Positions 11,690 to 24,100 are shown, counted from the first letter of the stretch. The stretch is DNA of 64,000 nucleotides from Blastobasis lacticolella (GCA_905147135.1 LR990057.1:3100001-3164000), one strand, 5' to 3'. Numbers and translations: made by a program. The notes: a model not told the origin generated them from the letters alone.

Positions 11690-11993
11690 CACGGCGACAC
11701 AAGTTTGCCCGCGAAATAGCTCGCGCTGCGAAAGAGCCTTTGTTTCCATTTCGTAGTACTAAGATAAAAGACAGCAGTGGCCCTAGCACAAGTGTTTACG
11801 CGACAAGGCTCGCGCCGCGATAGAGCGTTTGTCTCTTTCTCTCAATACTAAGACGAAAGAGATAGCAATACCTATGTCGCGCTTTTTCTCGCTTATCGCG
11901 CGCGAGAGCTACTTGTGCTAGGCCTACAGATTCTATGTCGCGCCGTTTATCGCTTGTCGCGCGCGTCGGCACACTTATGCTAACCGTGCTGGT
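11690..11993 (+). mobile_element. CAG-MITE inserted inside an older CAG-MITE
   Basis: The inner copy at 11,778-11,926 (149 bp) has ends TGGCCCTAGCACAAGT and ACTTGTGCTAGGCCTA and CAG on both sides (11,775-11,777 and 11,927-11,929). The flanks are the two halves of a more diverged copy: 11,690-11,774 (left half to aaaagacag) and 11,930-11,993 (tctatgtcgcgcc to cacttatgctaaccg). This is a direct record of self-nesting. Confidence 0.8.
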
Positions 11994-12049
11994 GTGGTGC
12001 ACGACGAGACAAAGAACCATCGCCTACAAACGAATCGTCCTAATGTTAT

Positions 12050-12181
12050 TAAGAGAGGTATGGCGTAGCGAGGTAACCTCTTCGATTTGGAGTTGCCCAA
12101 CTGGGGATATGTGTTGTATACCTCCACCCTACAGAGTAAGGTCTCTATGGGGTGGATATTTGGAGAACCATGGCTTTGATA
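12050..12181 (+). repeat. Retroposon family C, 5' part only
   Basis: Matches 2,838-2,990 with an internal deletion and stops after accatggctttga. It is followed by an (attc)n microsatellite at 12,207-12,229. Confidence 0.55.
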
Positions 12182-12837
12182 ACTTAACTGTGATACTATG
12201 ATACTATCATTCATTCATTCGTTCATTCATTTGGCAATAGAGCACATTTAGTTACAGCAGTCACGTGAAAAGAATATAATTTGTTTGTATAAATTCTACA
12301 GAATTACATCCTAAATAGACACTTACGGAAGGGTCAGCGAATACAATTCATGGGAAACGCACAGAATAGGGTAAGGAAGGCACGGGCCGGGCACCCAATT
12401 TGTTAGCAACCCAAGTGCGGGAAGCCCTCGACACTGGACGGAATCCTCCGAGATTACGCCGACGTGATGAAATGGAATGGAAGCATTGTATTGAGTCTCG
12501 TGGAAAGTCACTAGAACCATTCCGATATAATTATGTAGGTAGGTAGCTACATTTATGAGTCATTTCGCGTAATTGGACTACAGATGCGATGTTCAGATTT
12601 CAGTTGTTATTTAGCTATGAAGCACCAGTTCCTGACAAACCTATGTCGCTTCTTCCACATTCATCAACCTTTTCATACATTCATGTAAGTTTAGTAAGTA
12701 AATTAAAAGAATTAGGCAAAATCGCGTGATTACATGTAAATGGAAATTAATTTACTTTGAAAAACAAAAGACAGACAGAAACTATATTTTCTACAGGTCG
12801 GATCAAGTATACCTATACTTACATATTTCAACATATC

Positions 12838-13350
12838 GAATATGTGAGTGAGTGTTATAAGTTTGACGTATGCATTTGTGTATCTGTGGCTTTGTGTATC
12901 TGCCTGTGGCATCGTAGCTCCAGATTTGAATGCGGTTTTGTCTATATGAAAACCATTTTCGGATGAATTTCAAAACCAAAACGAGATGATCTTGTTTCAT
13001 TAATATCGGTCCAGTAGTGAGTTTTTGAGTATTTGTACACTTCATCAACACAGCCCGTCACAGTCCACTGCAGGACTTACAGCCTCTCCCACGAAAGGGG
13101 AGGTTATTGCCATAATCTCCACGCTTGGCAGGCGGGTTAGAGATCGCAGTGTTTAAATGCAACAATGGAAAATGCTGCTGCCCATTTTCCAGACTACGGA
13201 GACTCTTGATCTTTTGTCTCGAAAACATTAGTCGCCGTGTACGACACCCATGAGTGTAAGGGGTTGGTGCTATTCTACTTTGCCGGACACCACACGGCAT
13301 TTGTACACTTGGTAGGGGGCTATCTGACTATCTGTCGGTTAGGTTATTTT
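12838..13350 (+). repeat. Family E repeat split by a headless retroposon
   Basis: 12,838-13,042 and 13,298-13,350 are family E (gtgtatctgcctgtggcatc, tcggtccagtagtgag, ctgtcggttaggtta). The middle is the insertion described next. Confidence 0.6.
13043..13297 (-). mobile_element. Headless retroposon (family D) with 12-bp target duplication
   Basis: atttgtacactt is duplicated at 13,031-13,042 and 13,298-13,309. Read on the minus strand, the 255-bp unit starts ccgtgtggtgtccggcaaag, passes ggtgtcgtacacggcgacta and gcgatctctaacccgcctgc, and ends tgtgacgggctgtgttgatg. There is no tRNA-type promoter and no ORF. Confidence 0.85.
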
Positions 13351-13971
13351 CGGGTTTTACTTACATAATTCCGTTATTGCAAAACACACTAACTACTATG
13401 TTCACGTGTTATTTACCGTTCTGCCAAGGACATCACAACTAGTCACAGTTATCAGATGGTAGGACTCTGTCAAGCCTGAGGATTCCGCTTGGGTGAGTAC
13501 CACCGCCTTATCTATTTCTGCATTGTTGTGTTCCGGGTTGAAGGGTAAGACAGCCAATTCAATTACAGGTATTTCATCTTAGTCATTATTGTGACAACGC
13601 ACCTGCGGTTCCGCATTTTTGTTTTCTGCCACCTAAATGCATGAATCATAGATGTTAAGGGCGATCGTTACCGCTTATCATCAGTTGGACCGCCTGATTG
13701 TTTATCACTGCGTAGAATATCAAAAACATGTTAAAATTCAGCGTAAACTTATCCAAATACATAGGGAAGCAAGGTAAAAAGTTCCACGTGACCCACTTAA
13801 CACGAGCCCAACTGAACTGCGACGTAAATAAACGTAACAATTTCCCTCACAGGTGCGAAGGGCGAGCACTTGGCAACATCATTTATTATTTATTACAAGT
13901 CGCCATACCTACACAAATATGGAAGATTTTGTGTTCAAGACAACGTTGTGCGTCGACTTGTCGAGCCGAAT

Positions 13972-14116
13972 GTTTTGGGGTACCGTGGCTTTGGCAGTGG
14001 AGGGGCATTTGCTGCCAGAGCAACGTGTTATAGAGGTGGGCAACGCATTGGCGATACTCGTGGTGTTGCTAGTGTCTACAGGCAGTGGTGACCACTTTCC
14101 ATCAAGTGGCCGTTAA
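13972..14116 (+). repeat. Retroposon family C, partial
   Basis: Starts within ttttggggtaccgtggcttt and ends at catcaagtggccgtt without the poly(A) tail. The repeat shared with 4.4 kb begins just after it. Confidence 0.6.
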
Positions 14117-14129
14117 AATAATCATCTTG

Positions 14130-14680
14130 GCGTTGATGTCCGTCGACAGCCATCTGACCACCTGACATCTCATTTGTTATGTGTATATTTCACTGCCAGT
14201 AGAACTCTTTCATACCTGATGAGTCGCCTGGACGGGTACAATCTAGGTACCACCGTCTTGTAAAAACCAATTCAATACAAATTTTTTTTTTTTAGAAAAT
14301 TTGATATTGCAATGTAAAGCAGAGGGATGATAAAAAGATTAACGAAAGAGCTATCGCGAATTTGGAATTACGAGGACCCAGAAAAACATTCACTAATCAG
14401 ATTAGTAAAAAAATATAATCACCTTCGCGTAAATGTCCCGGTTGTGCACTCGCGCACGAGGGCCCGGGGTCCGCCTTTACCAGGATCCAGGATTTGGCAG
14501 GTCAGGTAATTACAGTGGAGCGACTGCACCCCGACCTCCGTGAACCTGCTACCAGGGGAGCCTGACCAGATTGGATCATGGTTACACCTATTCAGTCGCC
14601 TGAATGTGCAGGTTTCATCACGAAGTTTTCCCTCACCGTAAGAGCATCAGTTAGTGTTCAATCAACTATTTGCTTTTCTG
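14130..14680 (-). repeat. Composite repeat with SINE-A, uninterrupted copy
   Basis: The inverted counterpart of 3,838-4,560 without the internal insertion. 14,420-14,680 is a SINE-A in minus orientation (atgtcccggttgtgcactcg, catgatcc-like box, agagcatcagttag). Confidence 0.6.
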
Positions 14681-15089
14681 TATGCCTACAGTATGAAATA
14701 TAAAAAAAAACTTAAAAAGTCTGTAGTCCTCCACCCTCGAAATATACAAAAGTAAACAAAGCAATGGAAACAATATTTCACGCCCGAAATAATTCGCTGT
14801 CTCGTCTTCGCGACCATTGTGACGCACTAATTGGGGGTGTCTTCCGCTCCGGCGGTCACAATTAACGGCGACCATGTGGAAAAATGTGAATATTATTTGA
14901 CGAAATTTCTTGGGTGACGTAGATGCCTATTTACTTCTTTATTTATCAATAATCTACAGCAGCAACATTATAAGTAAACAAAGAATAAGTTACTTGCAAA
15001 TAGGCCAGTTACAGATTCACACTATGTTTCCTTCTACTTTTACAATATTATTTTCAACTCCCGACGGAAAAAGAGGGGTGCTTCACCTC

Positions 15090-15345
15090 AATTTTCAATT
15101 CAATTCAATTGAACTTTATGTCAAAGTGGTCCAACATCAAGGCACAGACTCTCTATCCAGATGGGCCAAGGACATAACAAAATTTGCAGAGGTGGTCGCT
15201 AACGTCCGCTAGGGCATGGCACTCTAATAAGAAGTTATTTATTTATTTATTATTATTTAACAGTTTATTGTACACAATATAACAAATACAGAAAGCACAG
15301 ATTAGTTATGACACAACAGGCACTACTTATCTGTAAAAGAAATCC
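15090..15345. repeat. Two retroposon tails
   Basis: 15,090-15,212 has an (attca)n run followed by a LINE C-terminal relic (GTDSLSRWAKD.. / VVANVR). 15,236-15,345 is tttaacagtttattgtacac, also at 47,100 and 53,070. Confidence 0.45.
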
Positions 15346-15354
15346 AGTTAGGAA

Positions 15355-15795
15355 GAGAGTTATGCTATAAGTTTGACGTTTGAGTTTTGATATGTGTAGC
15401 TGTGGTGTTGATGCTCCCCAACGGTGGGCGAATGTCGATGCGCGGGTTTCTTTGTTTTAAAACTAGTCTAACCCTTTCCCCGCCAAGAGTTTTCGTCAAA
15501 AACGTTCACCACACGTCACGACAATAAAGTATAAACTGTCTGAAAACTGTCGTCAGGTACTATAACGATAAGAAAAAATAGAGTTAAATTGGTAAGATTT
15601 ATTTGTCTGATAATATCGACATTGGCGGCGAGGGCACGAAACTTAAACGTCTGATATATCAGACTTTGGCGCTGAAAAGGTTAATCGAGATAGTTCTTAG
15701 CTTGTTTCATTAAAATCGAATCAGTAGTTTAAAAAATATTGAAGTATATGTATAATTGGTCTGGGTTTATCCGTATGTCGGTTAGGTTATGAACA
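15355..15795 (+). repeat. Family E repeat
   Basis: ctataagtttgacgtttgag, tggtgttgatgctccccaac, ttcattaaaatcg and tatgtcggttaggttatg, diverged and with internal insertions. Confidence 0.5.
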
Positions 15796-16312
15796 AGAAA
15801 TATTGAGCGGGGCATGTGATACTTCATGCAAATTGAAACTTCATGAAACTTCGTCAGGATAGATTATAACTCTTTCATCTTTCATCTCACAGTAGGAATT
15901 GTTTTGAAGCTTGAATTTGTAATTCCTAATTTATCCTGAAATTGAATTTCCCAGACCCGGCGCTACTCTACGAGCCTACCAAACGAGGCACTGGCGCAAA
16001 CTATAGATGTAATTAATACAATACGGCTTTTTATGTCTCAACCATCCCCTTCTCAATCTCAATCAACCCTCAAGATCCGTAAATACTTTAACCTTAACAG
16101 TAAATACCTTAACAAGCAATCCTGTGTAATATATTGAAGGCCATCCAACCCCACTCAACGCCATGAATATTAGAGGACATTTTACCGTAAGAGAGTTACT
16201 CCATTTTAAAGAGGGACCAAAGCATGTCTTCTTGATGTGTCGGACGGTAAGGGCACCGTAAGTTATCTGACGCCATTGAGTGGAAGAAAAATTCCACTTT
16301 GTAGTGATTGTT

Positions 16313-16575
16313 GACGACCTGAGTGGTTCAATGGTCATCATGCCGGTCTGCCACGCAAGAGGTCTCGGGTTCGATTCCCGGCCGGGCAGAAATTGTAATG
16401 ATGAATTTTAATTTCTGTTACGAGTCTGGGTGTTCTATGTATAATAAGTATGTATTTATAAGTATTTAAGTAGTATATCAGTTATCTAGCACCCACAGTA
16501 CAAGCTTTGCTTAGTTTGGGGCTAGATGGCGCTGTGTAAATTTGTCCACGAATATTTATTTATTTATTTATTTTA
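16313..16575 (+). mobile_element. SINE-B (tRNA-Gly-derived)
   Basis: The head (gacgacctgagtggttcaat ... ctgccacgcaagaggtc ... gggttcgattcccggcc) matches tRNA-Gly(GCC), with A box tggttcaatggtc and B box ggttcgattcc. The body is ttctgttacgagtctgggtg ... ggggctagatggcgctgtgt and the tail is (tttat)n. The pol III promoter looks intact. Near-full length. Confidence 0.85.
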
Positions 16576-17639
16576 TAGTAGAGGTTTAGGAGATCCACAA
16601 ACGTTGGTCTGTGCACAACCTGGCACACCAATTGGTGACTTGAATGTGGATGATGCCTCACATCCTCTAAGCGAAACTGCCTAGAGGATGTGAGGCACCC
16701 CAGTTTTAAAACCCACACTACAGATAAGAAAAGGCGAAGTTTGAGTCACTAAAAACTAAAAATTTGTTGCCACTTTGTGTTGTGCATTCATAATGGAACG
16801 TCATTCTATTATAGATTAAAACACTTCTATAACAAAAAAAAATTATTCCAAAAGATTGTGCACAGGCAGACCAACGTTTTGTGACTCTCTTGAACCTCTA
16901 CTATCGCTAAGTTGAATTTTTCTTGTACCTACTCGATGACATAGGATAACCCACGGCACCCTTACAGTCTATTGTGGAAAGTGTTACGAAACGACATCAA
17001 AGATGCATAGCTTATTTCGCGTGTCTTGAGAAAAGTAATATGCATAAATCATACCTAAGGAATTAGAGTAAAGCGACATCGAAACCCATCTAAATACATA
17101 AGCATACCGATTCATTGGAAGTTGTGCTTACTTTGAAGCTAGATGACGCTGTGTGAGTTGTCTAAGCATATTTATATTCATTTATAGCCATGTGGAGACG
17201 TCCAGATCCGTTGGTGGAGGTGTATTAAAAACCATGTACATTTTGCGCGGGCGACGGATACACTTAATCGGTGGCATCATCAAGGCTTTGTGTGTAAGAC
17301 ATACCTATTAAATTAGCAAGTCCAGTCCCTTCCAGGAGTCTTTTTCTCTTTGGACGCTCACAGGGTTTACGGAGTGACCCTGTTCCTAATGAGGCCTAGG
17401 CCTTGTGGTCCTCTAGTACATCACACTATAGGACCACATGGGCTGCTGTTTCCTTAGCAACCAGACCTCTGCTCATGGGGCTGTTTGTAGCTCCTATTGC
17501 GAACAGTAGTTTGTTTATAAGGTGTCCAGTAATTGTTGCAAACAGTTCAGAGTTCCTGCCGTAAAAAATCTAGCGGTTGTTGGTTACTTTTGGAGACCGT
17601 TCGGTCACCGCTAGCGTCGGCGGTTATAACCACAAAACT

Positions 17640-17888
17640 TATATAAAATCGCAGCCAAACAATACTGTTTAAATAATATTGTGTCTCTTCCGGTGAGTAA
17701 GGTCTCCAGTGCTACATGGCGTATGGATTTGGGGAACCATGGCTTTGGCAGTGGAGGGGCATTTGCCTTGCTGCCAGAGCAACGCGTTAAAGAGATGGGC
17801 AACGCATTGGCGATACCCCTGGTGTTGCTATGTCTACAGGCAGCGATGATCTCTTTTCATCTGGTTGCCTGTTTGACTACCGTATGAT
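17640..17888 (+). repeat. Retroposon family C beside the SPCA exon
   Basis: A copy ending about 50 bp downstream of the SPCA exon donor (antisense to the gene). The insert starts close to a splice site without disturbing it. Confidence 0.65.
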
Positions 17889-17939
17889 AATATAAGGTAG
17901 CCCACTTGCTTGTTTGACTAACCACAAAAAAACACTTAC

Positions 17940-18105
17940 CAAGCAGCAGCAGTATGAGCGGGTTCTGGAACTGCTCGATGTACTTCTTCCAGAGCGGGTC
18001 CTCGCCCTTCACCTGGAACTCGTTGGGGCCGACGAAGTTTAGCCGGTCGTTGGCCTCGCGCCACGTCAGCCCGCGGCGGACGTCCACGCGGAGGCGCTCC
18101 GACAC
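17940..18105 (-). CDS. ATP2C1: SPCA exon encoding N-terminal domain and start of TM1
   Basis: Bounded by a polypyrimidine acceptor (tttgtcctccag) and a consensus donor G|gtaagtg. The exon starts in phase 0 with VSERLRVDVRRGL and ends one base into a codon after FQNPLILLLL. It is 166 nt long and clearly more GC-rich than the surrounding intron, as expected for a constrained exon. Human SPCA1 has the same order here: an acidic stretch, PLWKKYI, then QFKNPL leading into the first helix. This is the strongest protein match in the left two thirds of the window. Confidence 0.92.
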
Positions 18106-21100
18106 CTGGAGGACAAACATTTACAGGTGAGTAAAATGTTAGTCAAGGTTGGTAAAATGTTGGTCAAGGTTGGCCAACTCGGTTCGCCAGCGTACGGGAA
18201 GCTACGCCATATATTTTCTCGAGTGGCACGTACCGGAAGACGCAGCGTGGGTAGGCTTCCCAGAAGGTGGACCGAAGACCTGGTAAAGTTCGCAGGTACC
18301 AGCTGGATTCGGAAGGCACAGGACCGGCCTTTGTGGAGATCTCTGGAGGCCTATGCCCAGCAGTGGGCGTCTTTCGGCTGATATGATGAAAATGTTGGTC
18401 GGTGTTCTACGGTTAAGGGAACCGGCTCGTAAGCGAGAAGTACCAAGCTCGATCCCAAATGCCGCCAGGTACCAATGACTTTTTCTAAGTTATTTTTATA
18501 TTTGTAGGAATATCAACAGCTGTATATAACAATGTATAAAGTTATATTATAAAACATTAAGCCAATTATAGGTCCTCGCCTAAAAAGCTCGGTTTCTGCC
18601 TCTTCGAAGGAATCCGTCTGTACGGCGAGTGCCAGGTCGTCGGCGTACACGAAACTTACCGTCTCTGATGCCCGAGGCTGGTCTATCGGGATATATTAAA
18701 CAAAGTAGAGGCAAGCACGCTACCCTGTGGTAGCCCGCTTTTTTGGCGTCGTCGCCACCTTCCTTTTCCTTCTAGCAAATGTATTTGGAAAATTCTGTTT
18801 TGCAGAAGTTCGCTGAGTACTTGTACTCAGTACTCGAGCTAAAAAGCTACACAAGCGCACAAACACGCAGTAGCGAATACAATAGGCACCTAGGCAGATT
18901 AACAAATAAATTCAAAACGAGAAAATTTTAATAAGAATAAAAAGTACATATTTGACACTTACAGGTACAGTAGGTACCAACAAAAATCTAATAAACATCT
19001 ACCTACACTTCTCAAGTAGTTACAACCTCAGCTAACGCCGTCAAAGAATGACCACGTTAACAACCGCCTTACAGATTCGAGTTTACTATTGAATAGATCC
19101 AGGTCATGATCTTTGCACAAACTATTAAATCTACATGCACGCTACAAGAATGTATTACGCCGATAATTAGTACATGGACTCAACAATGATCAATCAAGCG
19201 AGTAACAATGGTAGTGGTTCGAGAGTCCAAAGTGAGGGTAATCGTCGAATCCGAAAGAGGGTGGACCGATATGTCTGTCCTTAGGAGCGACTTCACACAG
19301 CGGCACCAGTCAACTCGTGACCATGACGCGTGCAACTGCGTCGAAATATCGAGGTAAAAACAATACTAACCGTGGTAACAAACCCGATAATATGTGTAGT
19401 GAAAGTGTAGAGAATAACCACGAAAGTCTTAAAACCTATATCAACAATGATATTAAAAAGTCTGAAGGCAGAGCTCTGGTTGGAGGTCTAAGTGATATTG
19501 CCTCTAAAATATGTGGGCAATCTATCAAGCATATGAAGTAATCTTAGAAAGGAACCCCACATCAGCAATTTCACGCCTTTTGGTCACCAGTACGGAAGTA
19601 TAGGTATCGTAGGAATATCTTCTAGATTGTTTCTATACGATGCAGATAACAACAACACTGCACTTTGAAGGATTCAATTCGTGATTATTAACTACACGAT
19701 AGTGCTAGAGCCGATCAAGGTCCAATTGTAAGGCCTCAGCATCATGCAAAGAATTAATTAACGCTGGCAATGTCGTGTCATCTCCGAAGTAAAGTAAATG
19801 TGCGTGACGGAAACACTGGTTGATGTCGTTTACAAAGATAACAAACAATAACGGTCCGAGTAAACATCCCTAGGGAACACCGCGGCGAACAGATACCCAT
19901 CCAAATATGCATGGTAGTTCTCCCTGTTATTAATTGATCTGCCAAATCCTGGATCATGGGCCCTTGTACGCGAGAGTCAACCGAGATATTGACGGAGCAC
20001 GAGGGTCCAGGGTCCGCCTTGACCATAATCCAGGATTTGGCAGATCAGGTAATTACAGTTAAGCGACTGCCATCTGACCTCTGTGACGCTGCTACCAAAG
20101 GACCCTAAGCAGATTGGATCATGGTTACACATTCAGTCGCTTGAATGTGCAGGTTTCATCACGATGTTTTCCCTCACCTTAAGAGCATCGGTTAGTGTAC
20201 ATAACTCAGAAAAGAGTCATTGGTACATGGCGGCAGTGGGATTCGAACCTGCGAGTAGTATACCTTCACCACTAGTCCACCGAAGCTAATCTAGTTTTGG
20301 GATCGGCAACGCGTGGGTGATGCCCCTGGTATTGCAAACGTCCATAGGCTGCGGTGACTGCTTACCATCAGGCAGGCCGCGAGCTTGTTTGCCACCTTAG
20401 TGGTATAAAAAAAATGGATACGCGTCAATAAAAAAAGTTGGTGCTCTGCCGGCGACCACATGGTAGGGTGGATACTAAAAGAAATCATTGCTACCCATTT
20501 TCCGATCTGCAGATGGACAAGCTGGTGCCTAAAAATCCTCAGCAGCCATGGAATGACACACGATATAGGATCCTTTCTATCGTAATATACGCGAACGAAA
20601 TCGCAAGTAATATACCAAAAAATTGACAGCTGGCGTGCCTTATTTTAACTTTGCAAATACGACTGTTTGCATAATTAGTAAGTGCTCGCGTAATTCGTGC
20701 CGCATCACACCAAATCTAGATTAAACATATTATCTCAATTATCGCACTGTATTATTACACCGAGAGTTGCTTATTCGAATATCACATTCGTAAACAAGTT
20801 TTGGATTTGAGGTTAACCTCGTAGAGTAAAAGAAATAATAATCTTAGTGTTAATGTCCCTGTTGTGTTCTCGCACGCGAGGGCCGAAGTCCGCGTTGACC
20901 ATGATCCAGCAGGGCTATCACAAGTGTGTCCGCGACACAGCTCGCACCGCGAGATAGCGTTTGTTTCCTTCTCTCAATACTAAGATGAAAGAGACAGCAG
21001 TATCAATGTCGCGCCTTTTCTCGCTTATCGCACGCGAGAGCAACTTGTGCTAGCCGTACTGGATTTGGCAGATCAAGTAATTACAGTGGAGCGACTACCA

Positions 21101-24100
21101 TCTCACCTCCGTGACCCTGTTAACAAGGGAACTTGACTTGGTCTTCATCACGATGTTTTCCCTCACCTTAAGAGCATCGGTTAGTATTCAACTAATATAC
21201 ATAACTCAGAAAATAATCATTAGTCATGGCGGCAGTGGGATGCGAACCCGCTAACTCTCGCTTGCGAGTCGGATATCTTTACCACTGGGCCACCGACGCT
21301 CCGACCGACATTATACATGTCGCAACACTTAGTAAAAGCCATATAGCATAAACAATATGCATAAATAAATTAAAGGAACAATAGCTGCTGATAAAGATTC
21401 GCAACAGACGCTCGTTAGGCCATGTCCGACGGTCTCTTATACCTGCTCGAGTTATTTTTATACGTAGGTACTTGCGAATAGCATTCTCTTAGTGCAAATA
21501 AAGAATAAATTATACAACTATTAATAAGAAACAATACATATTAAATGTTCTTTTAAATTCAACATTGTTATGAATATTGTATCGAACAACATTGAAACTC
21601 GATTCGTTGACAACAAAAGAATCTTGATTTATTGTCGCATTTGAGATCTATTTTCACAAACAGTAATTTTGTTACTTAGGTTTTTGTTTTTATTTCATTA
21701 TTTCATTTATATGTTGTATTGCCGTAATTTTTTTTTTGTTTTTACCGCTAAGGTGGCAAACAAGTGGTGGCCGGCAGAGTAGAATAGCACCAACCCCTTA
21801 ACACTCGTGGGTGTCGTATAAGGCGACTAATGTTTTCGAGGCAAAAGTTCTAGAGTCTTCGTGGGCTGGAAAATGGGCAGCAGCATTTTCCATTTATATA
21901 TTTATAATACTGCGATCTCCAACCAGCCTGACAAGTGTGAAGATTATGGCAATAACCTCCCCTCTAACAGGGCCTCTCCCTTAGTCCTGCAGCGGACTGA
22001 TGTGATTTTAAGTAAGTAAGTAAATACTCTTTATTGAACACACAAGAAAAATATAACAATTAATATGCGCGCAACAGCGGCCTATGTTGTATGTTTGTAA
22101 GTTATTATATTTTTATACGAAGGTACCCAAGTTGTTAGTAGAGAGAAGATAAAAGTGACATATGTATTGCGTATTTGTCTAGGCAAATTGTAACTAACAA
22201 TAGGTATGGGGATTTCTAGCACCTATTAAATACACTATACTCTTAGTATCAGCTAGGATTCGTTTAAAGCGGTCGAAAAAAATACCACAAAAAAAACTAG
22301 GTAAACTAAAAACTCGTCCAGCCGGGTCAGATTTGTATACGATTCCAAATAGTATGTGTACGCTTCTGAGAGCAAACACCGAAATAGTGCTACATACAAA
22401 TACTGACTCATTGCGGCGTCGAAATATCCGGAATCAACGGGACTTGGAATATCTGGCTTCAAATTCAAAGCCAAGATTCGGCTCCGCAATGTGGAGTTTC
22501 ATACAATAAGAAAATATTCGTTTAAAAGACGTTTAAAAGAACAGATAGTCAGCCTTGTCAGTCATATTGACACCCTTCAGGTACGAATTCCAAAAAAGTT
22601 GTTTATTTTCTTTATTCGGAAGATTAACTACTTATTATAAATCATCTTGGCGTTAATGTCCCAGTTGTGCGCTCGAGAACGAGTGCCCGGGGTCCGCCTT
22701 GATCTTCATTCAGGATTTGGAAGATCAGGTAATTACAGTGGTGCGACTGCCATCTGCCTCCATGACAATCCCTCCCTACTGGCAGCAACGCCAAGTTTCG
22801 ATGTTTTTGCTGACATGTGGAGTGATATTATGCGGAAAACCCTACATTCCGCAGAAGTGCCACCCCACAAAAAAAAAGTTTAATTGATGTAACTATCTTG
22901 TTTACTCAATTTACTTCCTTTTGTTTTTTATATTTTCTTCTTTTATATCTATTTTTACTGTTTATTTTGTTTACATTAATTAGGCATAAGCTGTGTATGT
23001 AAACTTATTTGAAATAAATAAATAAATAAATGCTACCAGAAAACTGACCACATTGGATCATGGTTATACATTCAGTGGCCTAAAAGTGCGGGTTTCATCA
23101 CGATGCATCGTCGTACACCGCGCGCAATGTCTTCCCTCACCGTAAAAGCATCGTTGAGTGGCCAACTAATGTAGTAACTCAAAAGAGTCATTGGTACATG
23201 GCGGCAGCAGGATTCAAACACGGTACCTCTCCCTTGCGAGTCGGACACCTTTACCACTCCATCGACGCTCCAAACCCCCGTAAATCAAATAAAGCAGCAC
23301 ATACAAAGTCCAATTTGGTACAGAGCGTAATGCGGAAAAATATTTTTGAATTAACATAAACCAGTCACTCATAAAACGGGTTATTTACCGGCGCCATTAA
23401 ATAGACACACGGCGGGGTAACATATGTATTAATCCCCGTAGAAACTGGGTCAGCGGGTGGCCATATCGACCGTAGAGCCTCATTGCCCGACGGCACTTGA
23501 GCGCGCGGCAAATAGAAAGCCTCTTCGCACTTGACATTGAGTGCATATGACAAAGTAGAGCTGTGAGAGTCGAGACTCGCCTGTTGAGACTGTCAGGGTG
23601 ACTTCGAATTCATGATGTCAAGGGGTATTGTACATGTGCTTGTGATAACAAACATATTTTTGATTGCAACAACAGCTACGTTTTTTTGGGATTTCAGAGT
23701 TAGTGTCATAGTAGAAGTTGTTTGTTGTCACGACCACATGCATAGGGAGCAATCAGACAGAAGGCTGTCACGCGTTCGGGCGTTCCGGGTTCGCGTTCTG
23801 CGTTCGTTGTCTTGTGGTACGTTAGATATCCACCCAGCAGGCATTCTGAACGCATCGGTCAACCAGAACGAATTAGTAACTGACCGCCCGATCGCGTGAC
23901 CGCTTTCTGTCTGATAGATCCCATACGGTACCCATTGTTATCATGAATTTGAAATCGCTCTGTATACCTATGCGACATTCCGGTAAGCTAGATTAATAAG
24001 TATAAAGTGTAGTTGTGCATAGCCAAACCTTACTTGGAAAGATATTTCGTGAACAGATACGTTAGGTACAGTAACTTTGATGCATACATACTCTCGCCAG

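Noticed and set aside
11935..12201. 88-codon plus-strand frame
   Set aside because: Crosses from a CAG-MITE into a family C retroposon, so it cannot be one gene.
16063..16341. 92-codon minus-strand frame
   Set aside because: No family motif. Its start lies in the SINE-B head, so it is probably chance.
16313..16390. tRNA-Gly gene
   Set aside because: Acceptor-stem pairing is lost and a SINE body and tail follow. Several copies exist, so this is a SINE head.
22253..22489. 78-codon minus-strand frame
   Set aside because: No motif or splice support, and an overlapping shifted frame has equal merit.
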